A DNA stretch of 64,000 bases from AAA044-D11 sp009705075 (GTDB lineage: Bacteria; Actinomycetota; Actinomycetes; Nanopelagicales; Nanopelagicaceae), in NCBI GenBank assembly GCA_965268675.1, contig OZ254179.1, forward strand, positions 310,001 to 374,000, given 5' to 3'. Positions 42,041 to 49,127 of the stretch are shown in pieces. Below the pieces are notes generated by a model. That model had not been told where the DNA came from. It searched no databases and saw nothing but the letters and a program-made list of their open reading frames with translations. Position numbers and translations under genes: made by a program. Positions within the stretch are counted from its first letter, which is position 1. Each line of letters starts with the position of its first letter.

Positions 42041-42556
42041 GTGCCACAGACATTGGTACTGAACGCCACCTATGAGCCACTAGGTGTCGTATCAGAGAGA
42101 CGAGCGTTGATCCTCGTCTTGAATCAGCGAGCCACAACGATTGAAGAATCTGACACAGTCCTTCGTTACTCCGGCGGCGAGATAACACTTCCCGCAGTTA
42201 TCAAATTAGTTAAATTTGTTCGAATTCCTTATCGTCATGCTGTCCCACTTTCTAGACGCGCACTATTCGCGCGCGATGGCGGTCGATGCGTTTATTGCAC
42301 GGCGCCTGCTACCTCAATTGACCATGTAATTCCACGTAGTCGCGGTGGCGCCCATAATTGGGAGAACGTTGTTTCTGCTTGCCACAAGTGCAATCACCAG
42401 AAAGCAGATCGCACCTTAAAAGAGATTGGCTGGAAGTTAAAGACCTTGCCTCGCGAACCTGCGGGCGCTGCTTGGCGAATTCTAGGTACCGGAAAACCAG
42501 ATACGAGATGGATCTCATACCTTCGGCCATTTGGTGCTGAACACGGCGTTGCCTAA
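42041..42556 (+). CDS. HNH endonuclease-domain protein
   Basis: A 171-residue protein of a type common as a single copy in actinobacteria: TLVLNATYEPLGVVSERRALILVL at the N-terminus, then an HNH domain with two zinc-type CxxC pairs, CVYC and CHKC, the SIDHVIPRSRGG catalytic histidine and the NWENVVSACHKCNHQKADR arginine/asparagine block. It probably cuts or binds DNA; its biological role is not known to me. The GTG at 42041 has AAAGGGAG upstream. Its stop codon lies inside the next gene's -10 hexamer. Confidence 0.85.
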   Translation: MPQTLVLNATYEPLGVVSERRALILVLNQRATTIEESDTVLRYSGGEITLPAVIKLVKFVRIPYRHAVPLSRRALFARDGGRCVYCTAPATSIDHVIPRSRGGAHNWENVVSACHKCNHQKADRTLKEIGWKLKTLPREPAGAAWRILGTGKPDTRWISYLRPFGAEHGVA

Positions 42557-42559
42557 GAT
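42554..42559 (+). promoter_or_regulatory. Leaderless -10 overlapping the HNH stop codon
   Basis: TAAGAT begins with the TAA stop of the HNH gene and is six bases before the ATG at 42566. Confidence 0.5.
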
Positions 42560-42565
42560 ACGGAT

Positions 42566-42763
42566 ATGTTTTTAACTACGGCAATTCTAAATCGCATCAC
42601 CCAAGAAGATGGCTCATTGCCTGGCGCCCCACTTGGAACTTTCAAAGCCCTTGTTTATTTCGTCGGTGTGCCAACCCTGATGTTCGCAGTAATTGCAGCG
42701 ATAGTTTTACTTTCTACCGTAGATCGCAAAGCAAAGCGTTCAACACTTACCCGAATTGAATAA
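42566..42763 (+). CDS. Small single-pass membrane protein
   Basis: A 65-residue protein with one clear hydrophobic helix (about 28-49, ALVYFVGVPTLMFAVIAAIVLL), an outer N-terminal part with GSLPGAPLG, and a basic cytoplasmic tail (DRKAKRSTLTRIE). I do not recognise a functional family; small proteins of this kind follow the HNH gene in other actinobacteria as far as I recall. The leaderless promoter supports expression. It converges on pepN with a three-base gap. Confidence 0.6.
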   Translation: MFLTTAILNRITQEDGSLPGAPLGTFKALVYFVGVPTLMFAVIAAIVLLSTVDRKAKRSTLTRIE

Positions 42764-42766
42764 GTT

Positions 42767-45307
42767 TTAAGCGTCTTTTGCTTGTGCCGCAAGTGCTCGA
42801 GAGAGAGCATCTCGGCTTTCAGAAACTAATCTACGAAGTCCGGCCGCGCTATCTTTTCCTGTGGTTTCAAGCCAATTAACTGTTTTCTCCAGGGTTGATT
42901 TATCAGTTATATAAGTTGGATAGCAGAGTTCAACGAAAGAGCTTCCGATATCAAATGAAGCGTTATCCCACATAGTCAGTAATGAATCGAAGTATGGATC
43001 TACATATTGAGCGAGCAAATCTCGCTGGCCTGCCCGCATGAATCCACGATGAATCGATGCTCGAATAGAGCTAGTTAAATCCTCTTTTGTTAGTGAGTTC
43101 CAAGCCGAAGCCTTCGCTTCTGCTGTTGGAAAGGCGGCGACACATGTGGTGTGACCAAGTTGGCCATTAATTGTGTTATCTCTCTCTAATTCGGCATCGA
43201 GTTCGGCCCTAGTGAATAGACCGCGCTCACATAGCGCAAGAACAAATGTCCAACGCAAGTCAGCATCAACTTTAAGTCCTGCCAATTTCCCATCAAGTAG
43301 CGCACGCAGTTGAGTTCCATGCGATTCGGTTACTGCAAGGCCAGCAAAAATTCTGGCAAATTGAAGTTGGTGATCGCTTTTGGCCTTAGAAGAAGCAAGT
43401 AGGCCAGCAATCGAATCTGCTACCTGAATTCGAAGCGCATCGCGCTTTGCAGGATTTGCATAAAGTTCGACCGCAGTTGTTAATTGATTTCCAATTACTG
43501 TCACAACAGTTATATCGCTCTCACCCGGCAGGCCAGCAAGTGCAATTTCAATGAAGTCAGTTGCACTGATTTCAGCATCCCGCAACATATCCCACGAAAT
43601 TGCCCAACACATTGCGCGTGTAAGACCATCAGAGATATTTCCCAGATGAGACTTCAAAGTTGCAATAGAGCGCTCGTCCAGACGCACCTTTGCATACGAG
43701 AGATCCCGGTCATTGATAAGAAGTAAATCAGCAACGCTCTCGCCAACAAGTTCATCTACCGCAGTAGTTGCTCCAGCGACATCAAGTTCCACAGATCTAC
43801 GGAGAACGACATCGCCACCCTTTACGTCATACAAACCAACGGCAAGGCGATGCGGGCGAAGTTCCTTCGAACCTGCAGGAACTAGGGGAGCCTCTTGCTT
43901 GATTTCGATCTTAGAATATTTATTATCTGCAATTTCCAAATTCGGGCGCAGGGTATTAACGCCGGCAGTCTGCAACCAAGTAGAAACCCAAGGTTTTAGA
44001 TCGCGTCCGCTAGTTGCACTTAGCTCGACCAATAAATCATCTAGCGTCGTGTTTTTAAAAGCGTGCTTAGCAAAGTACTTCTGCAGACCAGCGATAAAGT
44101 TATCGCGGCCTACGTGAGCAACTAATTGCTGCAGGACCGATGCGCCCTTGGCATATGTAATTCCATCAAAGTTTGCATTCACAGTTTCGATATCTATCAT
44201 GTCAGAAACAATTGGGTGGGTAGAAGAAAGTTGATCTTGGCGATAAGCCCAGTTCTTACGTTCTGAGTTAAAGCCAGTCCAAGCGGTCACAAAGCGAGTG
44301 CCTTCGGCGGAGGCTAGATGTGAAGACCATTCAGCAAATGATTCGTTAAGCCACAGGTCATCCCACCATTGCATCGTGACCATATTTCCAAACCACATAT
44401 GCGCCATCTCGTGCAAAATCGTATTTGCTCGTGCGTCATACATGCGCTCGGTTACTTTGCTGCGAAAGACAAGTAAGTTCTCCAAGAATGTTACAGCGCC
44501 AGAGTTCTCCATCGCGCCCCAGTTGAAGTCAACAACTGCGATCTGGTCATACTTTTCAAAGGGATAGGCCAGGCCAAATACTTTTTCGAAGTAGGCAAAA
44601 CCCTGCTTGGTTACAAGGAAGATATCTTCTGGATCAAGAGATTCTGCTAAAGATTTACGACAGTAAATTCCAAGGGGAACGGTTTTCTCTCCAACGTACT
44701 CATCATGCACGTGATAGTAAGGTCCAGCAATTAACGCTGTGATGTAAGTTGAAATTCTTGGTGTTGGAAGAAATTCCCAAATGTTTTTATCGCCAGCAAC
44801 TTTGTTCTTTGCCTTGACGGGGGAGTTTGAAATAACTTCCCAATGCTTTGGCGCGGTAACAGTCAATTGAAATATTGCCTTCAAATCAGGTTGATCAAAG
44901 CAGGGATACATCTTGCGGATATATGCCGTCTCACCTTGGGAATACAAATAAACTTCTTTGTCTGCTGGATCAACTGAATACTGAAGTCCTTCACCGGTCT
45001 TTGAGTAATCACCTTCGATCTCAATAATTAACTCATTATCTGCAACCAAGCCCTTTAGAAATACGCTCTCACCGTCATAGTTCGAAACATCCACATCAGC
45101 GCCATTGAGCTTTGCAGAAATTATTCGTTTTCCGACAGCATCAATAAATGTGTCATATCCCGGCTTGTTACATGCAAATTTAACTGTTGACTTTGCAATG
45201 AAGTTTTCGGGGCCGTGGCAGACATCGATAGTTACGACATATGAAGTAACAGATAGATGGGCGCTGCGTTCACGGGCTTCGGCTCTCGAGATATTTAGTC
45301 CAGGCAT
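42767..45307 (-). CDS. pepN: Aminopeptidase N (M1 metallopeptidase)
   Basis: An 846-residue zinc aminopeptidase. The substrate-anchoring GAMENSGAVTF and the zinc site HEMAHMWFGNMVTMQWWDDLWLNESFAEW (HExxH-18-E) are intact; a large helical ERAP1-like C-terminal domain follows. It trims N-terminal residues from peptides in the cytoplasm; no signal peptide is present. The ATG is six bases after TAGGGT on the minus strand (leaderless) and is divergent from trmB across 36 bases. Confidence 0.95.
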   Translation of the reverse strand: MPGLNISRAEARERSAHLSVTSYVVTIDVCHGPENFIAKSTVKFACNKPGYDTFIDAVGKRIISAKLNGADVDVSNYDGESVFLKGLVADNELIIEIEGDYSKTGEGLQYSVDPADKEVYLYSQGETAYIRKMYPCFDQPDLKAIFQLTVTAPKHWEVISNSPVKAKNKVAGDKNIWEFLPTPRISTYITALIAGPYYHVHDEYVGEKTVPLGIYCRKSLAESLDPEDIFLVTKQGFAYFEKVFGLAYPFEKYDQIAVVDFNWGAMENSGAVTFLENLLVFRSKVTERMYDARANTILHEMAHMWFGNMVTMQWWDDLWLNESFAEWSSHLASAEGTRFVTAWTGFNSERKNWAYRQDQLSSTHPIVSDMIDIETVNANFDGITYAKGASVLQQLVAHVGRDNFIAGLQKYFAKHAFKNTTLDDLLVELSATSGRDLKPWVSTWLQTAGVNTLRPNLEIADNKYSKIEIKQEAPLVPAGSKELRPHRLAVGLYDVKGGDVVLRRSVELDVAGATTAVDELVGESVADLLLINDRDLSYAKVRLDERSIATLKSHLGNISDGLTRAMCWAISWDMLRDAEISATDFIEIALAGLPGESDITVVTVIGNQLTTAVELYANPAKRDALRIQVADSIAGLLASSKAKSDHQLQFARIFAGLAVTESHGTQLRALLDGKLAGLKVDADLRWTFVLALCERGLFTRAELDAELERDNTINGQLGHTTCVAAFPTAEAKASAWNSLTKEDLTSSIRASIHRGFMRAGQRDLLAQYVDPYFDSLLTMWDNASFDIGSSFVELCYPTYITDKSTLEKTVNWLETTGKDSAAGLRRLVSESRDALSRALAAQAKDA

Positions 45308-45313
45308 GAGCCA

Positions 45314-45337
45314 ACCCTATCTTTCCTTATCTAAGAT
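45314..45337. promoter_or_regulatory. Divergent leaderless promoters of pepN and trmB
   Basis: Minus strand: TAGGGT (45319-45314), six bases, pepN ATG at 45307. Plus strand: TAAGAT (45332-45337), six bases, trmB ATG at 45344. The hexamers are 12 bases apart. Confidence 0.6.
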
Positions 45338-45343
45338 ACCCAC

Positions 45344-46024
45344 ATGAGTTCGTCAGAGAAGGGCAGCCTTTACAACCTAAGTAATAGGTCTTTCCGTCTT
45401 CGCGGAACCCGCATCACAGAGGCCCAGGCAAAGGCAACCGAGAAGTTCTGGGATGATTTTGGAATCGAACCCGATCACAGAATTATTCCGTCGGAAATCT
45501 TCCCAACAAGTAAGCAAGTGATCATGGAAATCGGTACCGGGATGGGCGAGGCCACCGCAGAGATTGCCCGCACCTTTCCAGATATCGGATTCTTCGCACT
45601 TGAAGTACATCGCCCTGGAATCGGCTCACTTCTCGCCCGAATTAATGAATTCCAATTAACAAACCTTAGGTTGATAAATGAAGATGCCAGAATTGTTTTA
45701 GAAGAGTTAATGCCCGATGAATGCCTAGATGCGGTGCACCTATATTTTCCAGATCCTTGGCATAAGAAGAAACATTGGAAAAGGCGAATAGTTCAAAGAG
45801 ATTTCGTAGAATTAATTTATCGAAAACTAAAACCTGGCGGCCATATTCACATTGCAACCGATTGGGTGCCATACGCCGAATGGTCACAGAACAAATTTGC
45901 GGAGGATTCCAGATTCATTGGGGGAGTAATACCTAAACCAGATTTCCGGCCGCTGACAAGGTTTGAAGGCAAAGGAATTGGCAAAGGCCACTTGGTTACA
46001 GATTTGAAATACGTAAAAGCTTAA
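45344..46024 (+). CDS. trmB: tRNA (guanine(46)-N7)-methyltransferase TrmB
   Basis: A 226-residue class I methyltransferase. MEIGTGMGEATAEIARTFPDIGFFALEVHRPGIGSLL is the SAM-binding region, with the TrmB feature LYFPDPWHKKKHWKRRIVQ for the target guanine and GGHIHIATDWVPYAEW later. It makes m7G46 in the variable loop of tRNAs. Leaderless start as described. Its stop shares TTAA with the convergent rpiB stop. Confidence 0.94.
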   Translation: MSSSEKGSLYNLSNRSFRLRGTRITEAQAKATEKFWDDFGIEPDHRIIPSEIFPTSKQVIMEIGTGMGEATAEIARTFPDIGFFALEVHRPGIGSLLARINEFQLTNLRLINEDARIVLEELMPDECLDAVHLYFPDPWHKKKHWKRRIVQRDFVELIYRKLKPGGHIHIATDWVPYAEWSQNKFAEDSRFIGGVIPKPDFRPLTRFEGKGIGKGHLVTDLKYVKA

Positions 46025-46476
46025 ATCGTTCCACTCTCTTCATATTTAGCCATCAAACCGATTCTGCGAACGTGACGCTCATCGCCAGGAAAAGGCGTGG
46101 CAATGAATTTATCAACGAGCTCTAAACAGAACTCTTCGCTATGCATCCGCCCACCAATTGAAATTACATTTGCATTGTTATGTTCACGCGCAAGCACTGC
46201 AGTTTCAAGAGACCAAACTAGAGCGGCCCTTATTCCCTTAACCTTATTTGCAGCCATCTGTTCGCCATTTCCTGAGCCACCCAAAACAATTCCTAGGGAA
46301 CCAGGATCATCTGCAACGCCTTGTGCTGCTGGAATACAGAAGACCGGATAATCGTCGAGTGCGTCATATTCAATCGGTCCATGGTCGATTACTTCATGTC
46401 CGTTAGCCTGCAAGTGTTGAATAATTACACCTTTAAATTCCAGTCCCGCGTGATCACTTCCGATATGAATTCTCAT
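46021..46476 (-). CDS. rpiB: Ribose-5-phosphate isomerase B
   Basis: A 151-residue RpiB/LacAB-family protein: IHIGSDHAGLEFKGVIIQHL, the GIVLGGSGNGEQMAANKVKGIRAAL block, EHNNANVISIGGRM, and FPGDERHVRRIGLM. In place of the catalytic cysteine of E. coli RpiB (Cys in the GxCGS loop) it has Ser in GGSGNGE, as mycobacterial RpiB does. It interconverts ribose-5-phosphate and ribulose-5-phosphate. A weak leaderless hexamer CATTAT lies six bases before the ATG. Confidence 0.93.
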   Translation of the reverse strand: MRIHIGSDHAGLEFKGVIIQHLQANGHEVIDHGPIEYDALDDYPVFCIPAAQGVADDPGSLGIVLGGSGNGEQMAANKVKGIRAALVWSLETAVLAREHNNANVISIGGRMHSEEFCLELVDKFIATPFPGDERHVRRIGLMAKYEESGTI

Positions 46477-46492
46477 TTCGCAATAATGGCAG

Positions 46493-46530
46493 AAAACCGA
46501 AACGGCCCCCGCTATTTCTAGTGGGAGCCG
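46493..46530 (-). terminator. Terminator of the secreted-protein gene
   Basis: On the minus strand CGGCTCCCACT, a six-base loop and AGCGGGGGCCG (one mismatch, one wobble) are followed by TTTCGGTTTT. It lies 34 bases after the stop of the gene ending at 46564 and just upstream of rpiB. Confidence 0.75.
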
Positions 46531-46563
46531 CTTAGATTCGGTAGAGAATTTCGATAAATCTGC

Positions 46564-47181
46564 TTACCTAATTGATGGCTTGTTCGATGACTTCTTCATA
46601 CGCTTGTCATCGTCGTCAGCCCCGTGCATTTTGTTGCCCTTCTTCATGCTGTTCATCTTTGGACCAGGAACTGCATCTACTCCAGCGGTAACGCGAGCAA
46701 GTAGCCCAGCCTTCGCAGTTACTGCCTGAGCTGCAGTTATCTTTCCAGCAGTTACGGCAGCATCAATTTCAGTTGTTTCGAAATTAACAAGTGCAGTAAT
46801 CAGTGCAGCTTTCTTAACTCCTGCAAGGGTTCCAAGTGGAGTACGAGCAGTGCGAGCTGCCTTAAGTTCAGCAGCAGTAATTCCTAGTGTTGATGTAATA
46901 ACTGCTTGGTGAGCAGCAGAGTTCATTCCAAATCCGCCACCCATGAGTCCATAAATTCCAGCAGCAGGCTTTACAGGTGCAGCTGCAAGAAGTGCTGCAG
47001 TGATTGCATTCGCTTGGGCTTGAGTGATCGTTGCATTTGCAACTAATCCTGAAAGCACTGTTGCAACTTGTGATGGAACTCCGATTGCATTATCTGAATC
47101 TGCTTTCGCAGTTGTAGCTGTTGCGATTGTTCCGAACGCCAATGCGGCTGCTAACGCAACCGATGTAATTTTCTTATTCAT
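46564..47181 (-). CDS. Small exported alanine-rich protein with ITxAQA repeats
   Basis: A 205-residue protein with a signal peptide (MNKKITSVALAAALAFGTIATATTAKA, cleavage near residue 27). The mature part is helical and alanine/threonine-rich, with repeated G/A-x-IT-x-AQA-x-x-I/V-x-A-x-L motifs at about 53, 141 and nearby, and a middle LGITAAELKAART. The tail is highly charged (KKGNKMHGADDDDKRMKK). Proteins with such repeats occur in several Gram-positives without a known job; a wall or surface role is likely from the tail and signal. The ATG at 47181 fits AGGGAG upstream; a GTG two codons earlier would crowd it. Confidence 0.65.
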   Translation of the reverse strand: MNKKITSVALAAALAFGTIATATTAKADSDNAIGVPSQVATVLSGLVANATITQAQANAITAALLAAAPVKPAAGIYGLMGGGFGMNSAAHQAVITSTLGITAAELKAARTARTPLGTLAGVKKAALITALVNFETTEIDAAVTAGKITAAQAVTAKAGLLARVTAGVDAVPGPKMNSMKKGNKMHGADDDDKRMKKSSNKPSIR

Positions 47182-47464
47182 TTTCACTTACTCCCTAATC
47201 TCGAAAGTTGCATTCACAACCTTGGATCTGTCCCTGCCCTAGAAGTGGTTACTTCCAGATAGCCGTATATAACATTCTTAGGCTGGGGAGATTAGAGAAT
47301 TAACCTGATATTTATCTGTGAATATTGAGCGTCTCTCGAAAGAAATCAACCTAAAGAGAGGTCGCACCCGCCCAATTCATTGCCAGATTACTCATTTCGT
47401 CGAATCATCTTTATTACATCTCCCCTATTCAAGGGGTAAATAGGCCCAGAAACGCGGCCCGGAA

Positions 47465-48775
47465 ATGAAATTCCCAAAGCATGTTCGAGTTATGGCATTT
47501 TTATTAACGCCAATACTATTTTTCGGAATTACCACATCAGCTCAAGCAACAACTCTAAAGAAAATAACAATTAATAAAGCCGGACGCACACTTGCGCCAG
47601 CCATTAATACGTTGTTAAGTGGAAAAGGCGTTCCAAAATCCACGCTAGGAATAAATGGTGATTTTTATATTGATACGTTGAATATGAATATTTACGGTCC
47701 GAAAGCGAAAGGCAAGTGGCCTGCAGCCGTTTCTTTGAAAGGCGCATCTGGATCGAATGGCACCAATGGAGTTAACGGTGCAACAGGAGCAACCGGTGCG
47801 AAAGGAACTGCAACAAATGGCTTAGATGGAAAAAATGGAACTGATGGAGCTTCAGGTTCAGGATCTTCTGGTGCAGTTGGTGCACAAGGTCCTGCGGGAA
47901 CAGTAGGTGCACAAGGTGCAGCAGGACCGCAAGGTGCAGCAGGTACAGGAGGCGTGCAAGGAGCACAGGGCCCGCAAGGAAATGCGGGGATTGCTGGAAC
48001 TGCAGGTTCACAGGGACCAATTGGCAACACTGGTTTAACTGGAAGCGCCGGACCAATTGGTAACACTGGTTTAACTGGCAACACTGGTTTAACTGGAATC
48101 GCGGGTCCGCAAGGAGATCTCGGACCTAGAGGTAACACTGGATCAATTGGCAACACTGGTTTAACTGGCAACACAGGACTAACCGGGATCGCGGGTCCGC
48201 AAGGAGATCTCGGACCTAGAGGTAACACTGGATTACAAGGTGATCCTGGAAACAAAGGTGACACGGGACTAACCGGATTACAAGGTAATCCTGGAAACAA
48301 AGGTGAAACAGGAACAGTAGGAAATACGGGACCAGCAGGAGCTGCAGAGGTTTCAATTTTTAATCTTACTTCTGGCGGTTTTACGAATTGGCTAATGTCT
48401 TCCGCAATTCCCACTTCAATAAATAGTGATGGCTTTGGAAATCTCCAACCAAATACAAAATACAAATTTTCAATAATTGTGAATGGAATAGCCGATAGGA
48501 CTGGTTTTGCTAGTTCTAGCGTAGGTTCGGTTGTCTATTTAACTGGTTCAGGCTCGACCATTTCATATTCAAGCATTTACGGCGTCGGACAAAACTCCGA
48601 TGTTTCTTTTGTAAAAACGTATACGTTTTCGTTTGCACACCAGGGGTTAGTAACGGTTGGAGCAAATGTCTCAACCCTGAGCGTTTCAGTAATCGATGGA
48701 GATGGATGGTCTGAATTGCTATCTGGACATATTTTTTACATTAATGCGACTGCCTATTTGCAGGTAGTCCAATAA
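47465..48775 (+). CDS. Exported collagen-like protein
   Basis: A 436-residue exported protein. Signal peptide about 1-28; a unique region (LNTLLSGKGVPKSTLGINGDFYIDT-like, to about 98) of the kind that precedes collagen repeats in bacterial proteins; about 200 residues of Gly-X-Y (about 99-298), with asparagine/threonine-rich triplets such as GNTGLTG and GPQGDLGPRG and a few breaks (GTATNGL, GSGSSG); then a C-terminal beta-rich domain (299-436) resembling the TNF-like/C1q-like caps of such proteins. No LPXTG or membrane anchor is seen. It could form a surface or secreted triple helix. An internal 90-bp DNA repeat is described separately. Confidence 0.85.
   Translation: MKFPKHVRVMAFLLTPILFFGITTSAQATTLKKITINKAGRTLAPAINTLLSGKGVPKSTLGINGDFYIDTLNMNIYGPKAKGKWPAAVSLKGASGSNGTNGVNGATGATGAKGTATNGLDGKNGTDGASGSGSSGAVGAQGPAGTVGAQGAAGPQGAAGTGGVQGAQGPQGNAGIAGTAGSQGPIGNTGLTGSAGPIGNTGLTGNTGLTGIAGPQGDLGPRGNTGSIGNTGLTGNTGLTGIAGPQGDLGPRGNTGLQGDPGNKGDTGLTGLQGNPGNKGETGTVGNTGPAGAAEVSIFNLTSGGFTNWLMSSAIPTSINSDGFGNLQPNTKYKFSIIVNGIADRTGFASSSVGSVVYLTGSGSTISYSSIYGVGQNSDVSFVKTYTFSFAHQGLVTVGANVSTLSVSVIDGDGWSELLSGHIFYINATAYLQVVQ
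48059..48232 (+). repeat. 90-bp tandem repeat within the collagen-like gene
   Basis: Two 84-base copies (48059-48142 and 48149-48232) with a six-base spacer, so the period is 90 bp or ten Gly-X-Y triplets. They differ at only a handful of positions, mostly third-base changes near the middle, and the last 47 bases are nearly identical. Recent duplication or slippage is likely. Confidence 0.85.
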
Positions 48776-48805
48776 ATTTACCCAGCCCTCTAGCTGATAA
48801 ATCTG

Positions 48806-48879
48806 TGGAGCGGGTGACCGGGATCGAACCGGCATGGCCAGCTTGGAAGGCTGGGGCTCTACCATTGAGCTACACCCGC
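48806..48879 (-). tRNA. tRNA-Gly (anticodon TCC)
   Basis: Reverse-strand cloverleaf: acceptor GCGGGTG/CACCCGC, D arm TAGCTCAATGGTAGAGC, anticodon stem CCAGC/GCTGG around CTTCCAA, T arm GCCGGTTCGATCCCGGT, discriminator T, encoded CCA. It reads GGA/GGG codons and lies 30 bases after the glycine-rich collagen-like gene, on the other strand. Confidence 0.95.
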
Positions 48880-49036
48880 AGATTTCGTGCGATAGGCATG
48901 AATTGAGCGTGAACCAGCGGTTATGTTACACCGCTCAAGCGGAGGGCTCACGCCACGGGTGGGGTTTGGCCTAAACACGCTTGAATTTTCCTTGGAATTT
49001 GGTGTGTGTTTTCGGGGTCTACTAATAGGTAAGCAC

Positions 49037-49127
49037 TAGCCTCGGGTTCATCTTCCTCCGGCTTGTGCGCCGTGAATGCACACGGGGTCGCAAACACCCC
49101 CGATACCAAAATCAGAAAGGTTCACCC
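49037..49127 (+). promoter_or_regulatory. Promoter element and leader of the purine permease gene
   Basis: A -10-like TAGCCT (49037-49042) precedes a leader of about 80 bases with G/C-rich segments that may fold (for example GTGCGCC...GGGTCGC). It contains a short ORF from an ATG at 49076 that overlaps the permease start in another frame. I see no purine riboswitch core. Weak evidence. Confidence 0.35.

Noticed and set aside
48059..48232. Direct repeats considered as a CRISPR array
   Set aside because: Repeat unit is 84 bases with a six-base spacer and encodes in-frame Gly-X-Y; no spacers of 30-40 bases and no cas genes nearby.
47692..48465. 257-codon open frame on the minus strand across the collagen-like gene, translating as proline-rich
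   Set aside because: It is the reverse complement of the GGN-rich Gly-X-Y codons (CCN reads as Pro). It has no ribosome site, and the plus strand has a signal peptide and a known protein class.
48880..49127. Purine riboswitch before the AzgA/PbuG-type permease
   Set aside because: I could not find the conserved junction bases or a matching three-stem fold; only a possible structured leader remains.
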